Source: Nectonema munidae (taxonomy: Eukaryota; Nematomorpha; Nectonematoida; Nectonematidae). From it: a DNA stretch of 64,000 nt. This document shows positions 32,408 to 44,800 of the stretch, one piece after another. The notes beneath the pieces were generated by a model that saw nothing but the letters and a program-made list of their open reading frames with translations, ran no database searches and was not told the origin of the DNA. How positions within the stretch are numbered: the first letter of the stretch is position 1; every line of letters begins with the position of its first letter. Both the position numbers and the translations under genes were made by a program. Location: positions 52,044 through 116,043 of the forward strand of contig JAUIRK010000759.1 in assembly GCA_030549495.1 (NCBI GenBank), written 5' to 3'.

Positions 32408-33754
32408 CTGGAATATAAAAGTGAATTCTAATATTTGTGTCTAGTAACTCCAACTTGAAGGGAAATGCAGATGAAAAATACATAATGACAGTTTTACAAA
32501 GAGACGTAAAAATAATACACGCTTGATTTGTACAACTGAGAAAAATTAAAATACAGCTATTATAAGCAAGTACACGTGCTACTGTTGAAAGCCAGTTTCT
32601 AAATTGTGATGTGCACAACTAGTCCTCCATGAGCAAAATTTTTGTAGCCGCACACGTAAAATAAATAATGCAGGTACCAGCGGATCCCTCAAATTAATTT
32701 CCCACCCGCATAGCTTCAGAAGCAAGTTTTTGTGTAAACTGACTATTGAGCTCAGAGCAATTAAATCGACTGACCATTTGGCCAACAAAACACTAATTTT
32801 ATTATGTTTCGACAGAGGGACGCGGTCAAAGGATTAACATCAGACTAGAACTTTAAGAACTTATAAAACTACAACTCCAAGAACACGTTAGAATATATTC
32901 ATTCATATTCAAATTTCCTTGTCTGACTCCTAATTTCCTCCAAAACAGATTACGACCCTTGTTTTCTCAAAAACCCCGACTCCAACTTCGTAACCCGTCT
33001 TTTCAGAATGACTTTATAGGTAAAATTATTTTGGAATTGTTATCGAGTTGCTTAATGATATTATAATATTACTCAATTCTATCTGAAGATAGGATCCGTT
33101 TAAAACGCCCCCCCCCCTTTAATTATTATATAAATCCATTTGTAATAATTTGTTAAATAATTACATTTCAAAGGTAGATTTTCAAAAGATTAATTTAAGC
33201 TAAAAATAATGCGTTTGTGCCCAAATTTACATGGTGACGTTTTTTAACATTAGAATTCAAATCAAATGGCAAAATGAATGATGCATTATAGATAAAAAAA
33301 TAAAGATAACGATAAAGAAAAAATCAATTTAACAGTGTATTCTACTACGTTAAAATAGGCGTCGATACGCTAATGAAGTAGAAAAACGTTTATTTATCTT
33401 TATTAATTTAAATTTACACGGTAACTAACACCACTATCGACAGCAGGCCCCTTCTATGTTGAAGAAGGCCGTGAGCTTCATTCAAAAATAACTAACACAG
33501 TAATATGTGAGTGTGGGTTGCTGTGTAAAATTCTTCTTCCCATGGAGGCGCCTATTTGCTTCAAATTGGGCATAACAGACTGTAACAAATCACTATAATA
33601 GTAAATGATGTGCTCATTCACCTATCAACCTTTTTAATGCTTAAATTGGATTCCTGAAAAAAGATCTTAATGTTGCCCAATCGTACACGCAATTAAAGAT
33701 TCTTATGCTCGCACACGCCACGGAATTTTTATGTGCGTACATGCATTTTTTTTG
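32408..33754. other. NOM1 intron, first part
   Basis: Holds a C10 run near 33108 and, at 33415-33520, a GC-richer block with inverted GGCCCCTTCT / AGAAGGCC arms. It may be a repeat fragment, but I cannot name it. Confidence 0.4.
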
Positions 33755-33945
33755 AGCTGCAATATCTTACTTTACATGCAAAAAATAGTGAACCCAAGAG
33801 TGCACAACCAAATTTGAAAACGATGCCTATATTTATATTTTTGATAGAATTAGTGCAGATAAGGAAACAGATTTTTTGCGTACAGGCAACACGCAGAACT
33901 CTAGTGCAAATTAAATATATTTGTGAGGAAACATTTTATTAAAGA
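33755..33945 (+). mobile_element. Second FLYWCH-MULE fragment
   Basis: Matches 28287-28430 over about 130 bases in the same orientation, including the part encoding GYIYIFDRISADKET (here AYIYIFDRISADKET). It lies in the neighbouring NOM1 intron about 5.4 kb away. Only the FLYWCH region is present, so it is a truncated copy. Confidence 0.75.
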
Positions 33946-34241
33946 AAAAAAGATATAAAAACTAAGAATTTTCATGTTCCGCGTTTACAATGCTTAGCTA
34001 GATTATAAAATGCCATTTACCCATCTTCAAAACTAAACATATATTTCCACGTATGAATTACAGTGAGAACTCTTATTTTTTAATTTTAAAATGTGTGATC
34101 TGGATTGAGATACAAATTCACCACTGCCCTTCTACTGTAGACGAAAGCCTTGGGGATAACTGCTTATTTTGTACATAGTCAGACAGATAATATTAATAAT
34201 CATTTTATAATTATGGGTGCCAATGATAATAAGACTCTTAC

Positions 34242-34441
34242 CAATGTTTTCGTAAATATTGCAGGTAAGTAAGCTTAAAAGTAAAACGTGTTCAGCTATC
34301 AACTTATCCGGCAACTCTTGTTCCACAAGCAAGGTATTCATAATCAGAGATTTCATGCCTAGCTCTAAATTACAGAAGGAAATTTCTCTTGAAAGCTCCT
34401 GGATTTCTTTAAAAAGCAATTCCATGTTGGAGAGAGTAAGT
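34242..34441 (-). CDS. NOM1: NOM1 exon: first half of the MIF4G domain
   Basis: Encodes LTLSNMELLFKEIQELSREI, then LELGMKSLIMNTLLVEQELP and DKLIAEHVLLLSLLTCNIYE: helical MIF4G repeats, with the family's DxLIxEHxxLxSxL block clear. It begins after CTTTTAAG and ends at GTAAGA (34241). The final G joins GA of the next exon to form Gly (YENIGISVLIL). MIF4G is the part that docks an eIF4A-type helicase. Confidence 0.92.
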
Positions 34442-34879
34442 CTTAAAAGAACATTATAAAATTGAAACACGCATAAAACTTGGATGCCCTTTTAATTTAT
34501 CAAAAGATTTTTACCGCTTTAAATTTGGAAAAATCGTCATAACTCGAACTTAGCACGCAAAAACATTCGAATTATTTCAAATAAACAAATCTCATCTTTG
34601 TTCTTATATCTAAAATTTCCATTTTTCAACATCTTTCAGATGGATCTCGGTGCCTTGATGCATGCTTTGGTATAAACTTACCAAATATATGCATAAAATA
34701 AAGTTTTTTTTACCTTCTTTCATCCAAGTTCTCAATGGTAGTTTTCTAGAAAGAAATATTATATCTATTAAATCTACAAAATAATATTCTTAAACAAATT
34801 TTTAACTTTGCTTCAAAGCATTTTTGTTCTTGATATTCTTATACGTTTTCTATGAAGAAGAATAAAACGAAAAGTAATA

Positions 34880-35735
34880 TTAAAAGTTCAGAATGGAGCT
34901 GTTTTTTGTTCTAATGTTAGTTCTGATATGATAAAATGTAGTTCTTCTTTGAACTGGTTTTGTCTTGTATGTCAAAAAATTCCTCAGGCGTTATTAGAAC
35001 TTCTTGACAAATGGGAAAGTTCTGGCGTTAGATGGTTTTGTAGTACATGCTCTACAAGTGATTCTACAACTTTGAAAAAATCTGTTGATCATATTTCAGT
35101 TGAAATTAAAGACTTGAAAAAAAAAGAATGAGGATGCCTTGACGTCGTTGCAAGCAGACTTCTCTAACAAAATTGATGCCTTGTCTGATAGTATAACTCG
35201 TCTAGCAAATCTTCAAGAAATAAAAAGCAATAATATATCTGATAAGCTTGATAGTGTTCATCATAAATTTTCTGATAGTTTTAAAAATTCATCAAATAAA
35301 AACAAAAATGAGGGTATAGAGCCTGTTCCTAATTTCAGAAAAATTATTAAAGAAGCTTTAGATGATGAACGTGCTCAGGATTTGCATAAGGAAAGGAGAA
35401 AGCTTAATCATATTGTTCATGGTGTTTTAGAGTATGATGCGGAGGTTAGAATTAATGATGAAAGTTTTATTAGTGAATTATTTAATACACATCTTAACTT
35501 AAATCTTGTTAAAGTAAAGAAGATTGCCAGGTTGGGTAAAAATTCTGGTAGTGTATCGTCCAAAAGACCAATTAGAATAACCAATGAAAATATTGAGAGC
35601 AAATTATCTGTTAAAAGTGCCCTTTCAAATTTAAAGAAAGCTCCTGATAAATTTAAGAAAATTTTTGTTTCGAATGATTTCAATCCAGTAGAAAGAGAAA
35701 GGATCAAATCCCTAAAACCTGGAATAAAAAGATGA
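34880..35735 (+). pseudogene. CR1-like LINE ORF1 (PHD finger, coiled coil, RNA-binding region)
   Basis: First part: CSNVSSDMIKCSSSLNWFCL followed by VCQK, then GVRWFCSTCS, a PHD-type Cys arrangement. Second part (from 35139): a helical stretch likely to form a coiled coil (LQADFSNKIDALSDSITRLA), then ERRKLNHIVHGVLEYDA, LVKVKKIARLGK and FKKIFVSNDFNPVERERIKS, the RRM-like and C-terminal pattern of CR1/L2 ORF1 proteins. The halves are out of frame by one base at a run of nine A near 35120, a typical slip site. Confidence 0.85.
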
Positions 35736-35874
35736 TTCATAAATGTTTGTTGTTTCAGATGATTGTTTAAAAGATCTAAAAATTATAAAGAAAAAAAAAT
35801 GATAAAATCTTTAACAACACCTTTAGTATAGATAAAAGCTCCTTTGCTTAATTCAAATAGTAACAATATTTTAT

Positions 35875-36535
35875 ACTAATGCTAACCAATTATTTAGTAA
35901 GCTAAAAGAGTTGTCCTATTTTCCAAATAAGGGAAAAAATTTTGTCGCTGTAGTGACTGAGGTTCTCCCAAAGAAAAAATCTTTGTTGAGCAATTCTACT
36001 ATCTATGATATTGAGAACTATGTATTAGTGCATAATTTTCACTCCTATGTAAATTCCTTAATAAATCTGAGAGGAATTATTTTTTACTTGCACAAAGAAA
36101 TTTTGTTTAATGTAATTGAACTTTTTAACCCCAAATTTATTGAATACCTTGTCTTAATTGTGTTTTTCAATAGGAAAGTATTTATCTTTTGCTGTGTATA
36201 CAGAAGTCCTAATTCACTTTTCTCTGAATCTTTAAATGAAATAATTTTCTTTTAGATTTACTGTACTCTAAATTCTCACATAGTAACATTATAATTTTGG
36301 GTGACTTTAATTACCCTGAAATTGAATGGAACTCGATGTGTAATAAAATTGATAAATATCAAAGGTTTCTTAATTTTTTGCAAGAAAAATGTTTTTTACA
36401 ACTTGTAAATGAGTCTACAAGAATTGTTAATTTTGGTTCCTTCTCAAATCTTGATTAGATAATTACTAATGTACCTGATTTAGTCTCCACTCTGAGGTTC
36501 TCTTCTCCCCTTGTTAAGAGTGATCATGTATGCAT
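35875..36535 (+). pseudogene. CR1-like LINE endonuclease domain
   Basis: Begins YTNANQLFSKLKELSYFPNK (usual YTNARSLxNKxxEL start). Then VFIFCCVYRSPNSL, NIIILGDFNYPEIEW (catalytic GDFN), FLQLVNESTRIVNFGSFSNL and VKSDHVCITFNL (SDH motif). It nicks target DNA to prime reverse transcription. One frame change near 36250 and one stop replacing the residue after SNLD. The Glu of the ETWL-type motif reads TEVL. Confidence 0.85.
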
Positions 36536-36821
36536 TACTTTCAATCTATTAATAAACACAAAATTGTTATTTCTTTAACTAAAAAGTAGAATTACCGAAC
36601 TGGAAACTATGATAAAATTATTTCTGATTTTTCTAAAGTTGACTGGAATGTTGACAAAGGCTTTAAACTTGTTAAGTTTTATTCTTTCTTCGTAAGTAAA
36701 CTTTCCCCTCTTGTAGAAAAGTGTATTCCTCTAAAAAATCTCATAATAAATCACAAGTTTATTTTACTAAAAGAATGAAATTTCTTCTAAAAAAAGAAAG
36801 AAAAAACTCTGTGCTAATTAC

Positions 36822-37379
36822 CAGGGCTGCGGAGTCGGGGTCGTAGAGAGTCGGTGATTTTATCTTAAAGTCGGATTTTTATTTTTGAAAAAAACGAGTC
36901 GGAGTTTCTTTCTCTGACTCCGAAAACTCATTTGATTCAACTTCAAAATGTTTGTGTTTTTTAACTTGCTTACTGTTTTAATGTAATGTAATGAAGCATA
37001 ATAACAAAAACTTGCTAGTTGCTAGCGATGGCAGAATGATGCTAAGTTTTCTTATCAAATGTTGATGTAATGAAAAATCCTTCACCAAGTGTTGAAGGTT
37101 GAATTTTCTCTCTCACACAAGTTCGTCATTTAATTCAATCTTATATTTCTCGAATTGTTTTGGAGTTTTCAGTTTTTAACTCCAAAATAAAAGAGCACTA
37201 ATTGTCATATAACTGTTTTTCTTTTGATATTCTTTGTATTTCTGTGTGTATAAGTGTTAAACTAAAGTGTTAAGCAGTTGGAGTTAGAGGAGGTATATTA
37301 AAAGAAGTGGAGTCAAAGTCAGAGTCAGCATTCAAAAATTTAGGAGTCGGACCTTATATTATCCGACTCCGCACCCCTG
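36822..37379. mobile_element. hAT-type non-autonomous element (558 bp) inserted in the CR1 LINE
   Basis: Begins CAGGGCTGCGGAGTCGG and ends CCGACTCCGCACCCCTG, inverted repeats of about 17 bp. A perfect 8-bp duplication, CTAATTAC, lies at 36814-36821 and 37380-37387. Subterminal GGAGTCGGA motifs repeat near both ends (for example 36896 and 37342). No coding capacity. Removing it with one duplication restores the LINE reading LCANYSKYRSRH. Confidence 0.95.
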
Positions 37380-37429
37380 CTAATTACTCCAAATATAGAA
37401 GTAGACATATGTATGACCAATTCAAACAT

Positions 37430-39038
37430 CTAATACTTTGAGGAACGAGATGCGCAAATCTAGAATATCTTATGAGAGCAAACTTCTTTCCAATTATAAA
37501 TATAGTCCTAAAAATGTTTGGTTGTACATAAATCAAAGGCCCAACAATCGTTTTTCTGAACTAGTTGGATATAATGGATTATCGACCATCACTGATGTTG
37601 AAAGCACTAATGTGTTTAGTGAGTATTTTAGTTCTTGTTTTCCAAATTTTGGTACCAATTGTGATAAAAGAAACTTTTGTCTACTTGTCACGCTTCTATT
37701 GACTGCATTAACTTTGATGTAGTTGAAATAGGTAGTAAGCTAAAAAAATTGAATAAGTTTAAGTCTCCTGGTATTGATAATTTACATCCTCATGTCATCT
37801 TTGAACTGTATGAAGTACTAGCAGAACCAGTTAAAATAATTTTTGAAGTCATTAGAAGAACAAAAATTTCTAGATGCCTGGAAAACGCCCTTAATCATAC
37901 CTGTTTTAAAAAGTAGAAATAAAAAACTTTGTCAGAATTACAGACCTATAAGTCTTAATCCAAATCTATCAAAAGTATTGACTTTCATAAGGCTTTTGAT
38001 TCTATTTCCCATAAGTATTTAGCCGATAAGCTGGAGTCATTTGGTGTTAAAGGTAATATACTTGGGTTATTGAAAAATTATCTTGAAGATAGAAAACAAA
38101 TTGTTTTTGTCAATGGCACTCATTCTCATGAAAAGATGGTTACAAGCGGAGTACCGCAGGGATCCGTGCTTGGACCTTTGCTGTTCAATATATTTCTCAA
38201 TGACCTTTTCAACATGGTAAATTCTAAAATAAAAGTGTTTGCTGACGATATTAAAATTTATAATGTATCTAATCCTCATGGTAGAAGCTTGCAGAATGAT
38301 TTAGTGGGGATCTTTCATTGGTGTAGTAGATGGGAGATCAAATTAAATATAGAAAAGTGTACTCATCTGCAAATTAGATCACAAAGTATTCAGTCTTACT
38401 TCATTGGCGGACACAAACTAAATAAAGTAGATTCACAAAAAGACTTAGGTGCAATTTTAAACTTTAATCTTGTTCCAAGAGAAAATATTTCAACAAGAGT
38501 TTATAAAGCCTTTCACGTTCATCAAGTTTACAAAAGATTTGCTCTATTTGATGCCAACATAGCATTGCTTTCGTATAAAACCCTCATCAGGCCTATTTTA
38601 GAGTATGGTAATGTTGTTGCCTTTCCCTTCCACTCCTGTGATGTTGCAAATATTGAAAGAGTCCAGAGAACAATTACTAAAAAGATATTAGGAATGAAAC
38701 ATTTTAGCTATAAAGAAAGATTGAAAAAATTGAATTTGCCTTCCATGATGTAAAGGTTTAAAAGAAATGATATGATTACCGTTTACAACATTGCAAATGA
38801 AAAGTTGAAATTGGCTTCACAAATCTTACCTGAGTTTTCTGAAAGACTACAAAGATTTCATTCCTTCAAGTTTAAAAAGCAACATTGCAAAAAGTTATAT
38901 CTGAAAAGATTTTTTACTCAACGTATGATAAATGACTGGAATGCATTGCCTGATTTTGTTATTAATGCCCCTTCCTTGAATGTTTTTAAAAACAGACTCG
39001 ATGAGTTTTGGAAGGAAAAAATGTTTGAGCATGAATAA
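37430..39038 (+). pseudogene. CR1-like LINE reverse transcriptase and C-terminal region
   Basis: SPKNVWLYINQRPNN, LKKLNKFKSPGIDNLHPHVI (RT start), NYRPISLNPNLSKV, then a deletion, DFHKAFDSISHKYLADKLES, VTSGVPQGSVLGPLLFNIFL and KIKVFADDIKIYN (both palm Asp present). After that LRPxLEYG-type RPILEYGNVVAFPFH, ERVQRTITKKILGMKHFSY and, past a stop, RRNDMITVYNIANEKL and QRMINDWNALPDFVINAPSL. The missing piece contains the first catalytic motif's upstream context, so the enzyme is dead. Confidence 0.9.
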
Positions 39039-39075
39039 AGATCTGGACTTTCATAAATACGATGCGAATATTCTT

Positions 39076-39095
39076 CATAGGCTTTTTTGCCTATG
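39076..39095 (+). other. Perfect stem-loop in the LINE 3' end
   Basis: CATAGGC-TTTTTT-GCCTATG, a 7-bp perfect stem with a T6 loop, followed by a short TTATG repeat. A hairpin plus short-repeat tail is what the RT of CR1/L2-type LINEs is thought to recognise. Confidence 0.7.
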
Positions 39096-39115
39096 TAATT
39101 ATGTTATGTTATTAA

Positions 39116-40273
39116 CATTTTTAGAATCGCTCATCATGTTTTTCGATAATCTTAATATTTTAGATAAATAATATTCTTGCATAAGTTATAAAAATATGTT
39201 TCACATACAAATTAACATTATAAAAAAGTATGGCCACTTAGGTAATTCGTTATTTTCTATATTATGAGTATTTATATTAAAAATTTGGATACATTTATTA
39301 ATAAAATGCCAAATTAAAAATTAGTAGACTTACTATTCCCTTACTTTTAAGTATATCCTATACTTGAAAAAACAAATTACTAAAAAAGTAAAAAAATCAT
39401 AAATTTAGTGTCCAAAGAGGAGAGCGTTTTTTGCCCAAAAATGGGGACTTGAAATATAAAAACTTAGGTGTTTTATCTATTAAATTGTCTCAACAATTCA
39501 ATGTGAAAAATTTTGAGACAGATCCTTGAAATTTTCGGCAAAATGATGCCAGACTACGTGGGAACCTAATTATTCGATTTTTACTTAAAATTGAAAATTT
39601 TAATATTTATTAAAAATAAATTTCGCATTTGTGTTCTACAAATGTAATTACATAAGTTATTTAAAGAAACTCATAAGATACTTCCACGTTTTTCAGAGTA
39701 GTTAGCTTAACTTTTTCATTTGCAATAACAGGTTTTTAAGGGTTAAATCGTTGTTTTAAATTGGTTCTACATTTTTCTAAATTTTCACAATTTTTATAAT
39801 TTAAAGTTAAACAATTTTACTGTTTGAATATGAAGGTAAAAAGTTGCTGAAATTAGTAGTGCTATAAGCAAATAGCTTCGCGTTTCGGTCATGAATAAAA
39901 TTTTGAAAAAATGCCAACAAATGGTGAAATACAAATTTTACCAGTTTTAAAGAATTAATATCTTATTAAAAATAGATTCATCAGAATACATTCAATTAGT
40001 TAAAAATTAATCCAATTTTTGTCTCCCATTATTATCTATTATGGCATAGTATGCCAATAAAATTCTGCAATTAATTAAGCTATATCTTCCCTTACAAAAT
40101 GTAAAGACTGATAATAATCACTTAGGATTTGTTTTTTGAATGTTTGAATTTTAGCTATAACTATACAACTCTTATATAAAATTTTTTTTGACAAAATAAA
40201 AAATCTATTTAAAAATCCTTTACACTTATCATTTTTAACTACGAGTTTATGGAGAAGGAAGGAAAATACTAAC
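39116..40273. other. NOM1 intron remainder
   Basis: AT-rich intronic DNA between the LINE tail and the EDIYGR exon. Nothing recognised. Confidence 0.5.
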
Positions 40274-40448
40274 TTATTTAGTAAAGCCTTTAATCTTTTA
40301 ATGACACTCAGAGGACATTTTTCACGTTCATCTTCCTCCATATTCTCCTCTTGAACTAGAATTTGCACCTTTCCTTTGCTGGCTACAACTTGTCCATCCT
40401 TGTCCAACTTTCTACCATATATGTCCTCTGTTTTTCTATTCTTCTTAA
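40274..40448 (-). CDS. NOM1: NOM1 exon: EDIYGR linker leading into MIF4G
   Basis: Encodes KKNRKTEDIYGRKLDKDGQV and, near its end, SVIKRLKALLN. EDIYGRxxDKxGxVV and the following RLKxLLNxL are hallmarks of NOM1/Sgd1 just before MIF4G. It starts after AAATTTTAG and ends at a GTTAGT donor (40273). The AA overhang joins the A of the exon at 34441 to give ALLNKLTLSNM, equivalent to GLLNRLSEANM in other species. Confidence 0.88.
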
Positions 40449-41329
40449 CTAAAATTTTGTCAAAGTTTTTAAATGTTTTACAAAAAAAGATAAAAAACAA
40501 TTAGGATAAAATTAAAATAGATTTATTATTGAAAAAACAAACTTTTCAATAGACGCACAAAAACAAGTAGTTAACACAAATCTTGAAAATCGGTGTGCAT
40601 AAGTTAAACTAAATACCAAGTGTATTAAAATATCCGTTTTCTCATTATTTTAACTTGATTTAGCCGTTTTTAATGTTAATAATTTATGAAAATAAAGCAA
40701 AAATTTGATCTTTTTCTTATCTTTTCATATTGTCACTTTGAACTTCAAAAAGTATAGATAGAAACACCGATTCAGGTTATAAAATCTTCATTTCAAATAA
40801 GTAACTTGGTTTTTGAAATGTTAGTTTGAAAAATTGTATTTACCTCTTTAAAGATCTTTTCCTTTATATTGTGGACTGGGATAAGCTACACGGCCATCAA
40901 AACACGCGTAAGAAAGATGCGAAGATACTATATTTTAAATATACGATCATTCGTCTGCAAAAGTAATACTTTTTCGATATTAGAAACTGATAATATTTTG
41001 AATATATGTTCAAACGTGAGAATTAAATTGTGTTAGAATTTCAAGCCATTCGAAATAAAAATCAAAGTTATTGACATGTTAAAAATGCTCTTTGAGATAT
41101 TAGGGTGATCATTGTTTTTAAATTTCTATTTTTTATTCTCTCCCCCTCCAATGTGTTTTCTAATTTATAAAATAAAAATCCATTGTAGAGGTTTACATTT
41201 TGATTGTTTTTATTTTTAAAATTTTATTATACAGTCTAAAAAGTCGATGACTGAATCCATATCAACTAGAAGCAAATCTATTATTTGGCTAATTTGGTTT
41301 GAAGAAACAAAAATAACTGGTTAAAAACT
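40449..41329. other. NOM1 large intron, first part
   Basis: AT-rich, no recognised element. Confidence 0.45.
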
Positions 41330-41515
41330 ACCATAAAATAAACAAGTTTTATGTTTGTTTTTTCACCATCATAAAACATTTAAAATACTAGAAAATGTTA
41401 TTGAAGAAGCTTTAATTTTTTGGAAAGAAGCCAAGATACCACTCAGCCCAGAACAACATGCTATCAAACAATAGGAAGAAAGACACAAAAAAAAGAAAAA
41501 TTATTTATTGAACAG
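41330..41515 (+). pseudogene. Third DTTxxNTG-family fragment
   Basis: One frame reads NVIEEALIFWKEAKIPLSPE, then QHAIKQ and, past a stop, EERHKKKKNYLL. The FWxKAxIPxxxxxHAIKKLE pattern is the segment that follows the LLTFxQVLLYYL block in the family represented at 15112-16258. Only this short N-terminal part is present. Confidence 0.5.
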
Positions 41516-41875
41516 TCGGATGAAGTTAGTAATTTTGCAATACTAATCCTTCCATTTTTTGTGAGGGGCATTACTCAAGGTGGGTATAAGGGCAGTGCCA
41601 GCTCTGAAACAAGCAATGCCCGCTCTTGAAATAAACTACTCTTTTGTATTTTTGTCTGGCTAAAATGCCCGTCTACGGTCCTAGTTTCTATACTTAATAT
41701 ATTTAGAAACAAATCAATCTATAATGGGAACCCATTTCTGACCATTTTCAAATAAATTGTAAATGTCGAGCGTGTCAGCGGTAACCATGATCGATTTCTA
41801 AAATTTCAGAGTCATTTGTTATAGATAGAAGGAATTTAACATGTTGCACGTAAAATGTCACTCTAGTCTCTAGGG

Positions 41876-44800
41876 CAGGGGTTCCCAACCAGGGGTGCTC
41901 GCACCCCCAGGGGTTGCAAAGCTTTACTTCAGGGGGTGATAAGTACTAAATTTAGCGGCTACAAGTGCCTACTTTCGTTTTTGAATAAATATCCAATTTA
42001 GTTAAAAATATATACACTAAAATGTTCAACAAATAAAAATATTTTATTTTGCTTTGTTTCAACTAATTTTAATAAAAACTACTCACTTTTTTGACTCTCT
42101 TTCTTTTGAACTTGTTTTATCTAAAACCTAAAATTTCCTTTGAGTATCATTTGTAAAATATAAATTGAGGTTTATAGTTTTTGTAAAAGGTTTTATCTTG
42201 AAATCAAAAACAACTCTATTCATCTCCTTCCCTTCAAATTGTATAAAAGATCCTATAAAATTTCACCAGGGGTAGTACTTCTTCCAGCAATATATAGTCT
42301 TCAAAAAATTTAACAGATCCACTTTCATAATGTCAAACACATTATGCCATCTATAAATAATCCAGTCACACATTTTATTACTCATTCTTCTTTTCTCTTT
42401 GCTCAAGCTTCTCTCCCACCCATTCCTCTCTAACAACGGTGCAATCTTCTCCTGCTACTTTACAAATACTTACGTTGATTTTTATATATTTTTTCTGTTT
42501 GATTGGCTTAAAAAAAGATAAATATTTTTTATATATTTTTTGTATTGTTTGATCGACTTAAATGAAAAATCTAAAATAAATTATTGTTATTGTAATTAAA
42601 TTGTATAATTTTGTGAGTTATTTTAATCTTGTTTTAAAACTTAGTCATTAGGCTTAAAAAAGAATCCAAAAAAAGGAAAAATATTTTTTATATATTTTCT
42701 ATATATATTGTTTGTATTTGATTTTAAATAAAAAATCCAAAAAAAAATTAAAGCTTTTTTAAGTTATATAATTCTTTTTGAGTTTATTTTTTTAGTTTGT
42801 TTTAATCTTGTTTAAAAACTTAGTCATTAAATCTTAACGCATTTGGTTCAAATCTTTTGTTCATTTGTAATTACTTAAAACTATTTTGTAGTTTCATTAT
42901 ATCTTAACATAAACAAAAACTGTTGTTTAATTTCCGATCCACGTTGTTTTAAATTAAAATATTTTATTTTATTTTTTGTTTAGAGTTATTATAATTTGAT
43001 ATCAAGGAAATGAAATTTTCTTTGCTTAAAGTAGCATAAAATAGTGGCATCATGTCGAAGATAAGAAAATGGAGTGATGAATACGTTTGTTTTGGCTTTA
43101 ATTGTAATGAAAATTTAGGTTCACAAAGACCTCAATGCATTCTTTGGGAAAGCATTTTTTCTAATGCAAATTTGAAGCCAGGAGCTAATGTTGTTAGACA
43201 GGATAAAAATCTATACAAGTTAAAAAAGCCAGTTTTGACTCACGAGGAACTTTGTCAAAATTAGGTTTTGTAAATCTTGAAAAACCCTTTACTTTTTGCT
43301 TGATATCAAGTCGCCTTTAGAATAGCAAAATCTAAAAAACCTCACACTATAGCGAAGAGCTTGTTAAACCAGGCGCCTTAGAGATGGCTGCAACTATTCT
43401 TGGAAACGATGCAAAAAACAAACTTAGTTCAGTTCCGTTGTCAAATAATGTTATTCAGAGTGGAATTTTAGATATGAGTGAAAATGTTTTACAGCAACTC
43501 ATAAAGTCTAGTACAGATGTTTCAAATTGTAGCCAACTTATTGCTCTAGTAAGGTATGTTCATGAAGAGAGCGTAAAAGATAACTTTCTTTTCTGTGAGG
43601 AACTAATAACAACAACTCGAAGAAAAGATGTGTTTCAGTTAGTAAAAGACTTTTTCAAAAAACATAAATTAGATCTTCAAAATTATTATTGGATCTGTTT
43701 GCACATTCCTTCTATGCTTGGTAATAAGTCTGGATTCATAACCTTAATGAGACAAGAAATTCCTCATTTGCAAGGTACTCATTGCTTTCTTCATCGCCAT
43801 GCTTTGGCATCAAAGACATTACCTCCCATGTTAAAAAAAGCTTTAGATAAAACTGTAAAAATGATTAACTGGATTCGAGGTCGTGCTTCAAATCACCGTC
43901 TTTTTAAGTTACTTTGTGAAGATCTTGAAAGTGGACATTCAGTTTTATTATACCACACAGAGGTCCGCTGGCTTTCACGTGGAAAAATTTTAACTCGATT
44001 TTTTGAACTAAGAAAGCAAATTAAATTATTTTTACAGGAATCTCAATGTCATCTTTTTGAAGAATTGGATTTGCAAGAGTTCAATCAATTTCTTGCGTGT
44101 TTGGCTGATATATTTGCTAGAATGAACGATTTAGTTTGTCGCTTCCAGGCAGAAACATAAATATTTTGAATTGTTATGAAAAGCTAAATGTATTTAAAGG
44201 AAAACTGTATTTATGGTATCAACGAGTGAAGAGATCTAATTTTTCTAACTTTCCGTTTCTTGAAGAAGTTGTACACGAAGCATTAGGTTTGCTTCCTAGT
44301 GTTTGCAAAGAAGTCGTGACACATCTGGAAATACTGTCGTTGTCTTTTGATAAGTATTTTGAAAATGGCAAGCTTGAAAATTATGATGAATGGATTATAA
44401 ATCCATACTCTTTAAATTTAGAAAAAATGTCAGATCATACGGAGCTTAAAGAGGATCTTATAGAATTGCGCTCAAATCGTATGTATGCTCAAAATGGAGT
44501 TTGAAAAAACAACTTTAGAGAAATTTTGGCGTTTAGCCATGAATATGTTTCCAAAACTTAGTGAAAAAGCTCTAAATGTGTTGATACCATTTGCCACTAC
44601 TTACTTGTGCGAAACAGGATTTAGTACTCTTCTTTTATTAAAAACAAAATCCAGAAACCGTTTAAATCCACAAGCAGATCTACGTTTTGAAGAGTTGGTA
44701 AATCGAAAGCAACAGCAAAAAAGTAATTGATGTTAATAATAAAAAATTTCATAACAGTTTGCATATTTTTACTAAAATTTGTATTTTGTGTAAAAAAACT

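Larger units (their letters stand above)
34850..39115 (+). mobile_element. CR1-like LINE, nearly full length but broken, antisense in a NOM1 intron
   Basis: Plus-strand non-LTR element with ORF1 (34880-35735), APE endonuclease (about 35875-36535), linker, RT (37690-38753) and C-terminal tail (to 39038), then a 3' hairpin and a TTATG-type tail near 39100. The C-terminal RRNDMITVYNI and FKNRLDEFW blocks, the PHD-bearing ORF1 and the short-repeat tail point to the CR1 group. A 558-bp hAT MITE interrupts it at 36822-37379. An internal deletion removes the RT segment between RPISLNPNLSKVLT and DFHKAFDSI. Confidence 0.88.

Noticed and set aside
34714-34745. A 32-nt mini-exon of NOM1 with good AG and GT borders on the minus strand
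   Set aside because: Its length breaks the reading phase. Joining the exons at 40274 and 34441 directly keeps phase and gives the conserved ALLNKLTLSNM segment.
43052-44730. Host ZBED5/SCAND3 gene instead of a transposon
   Set aside because: It lies between hAT inverted repeats with a target duplication and has frame breaks.
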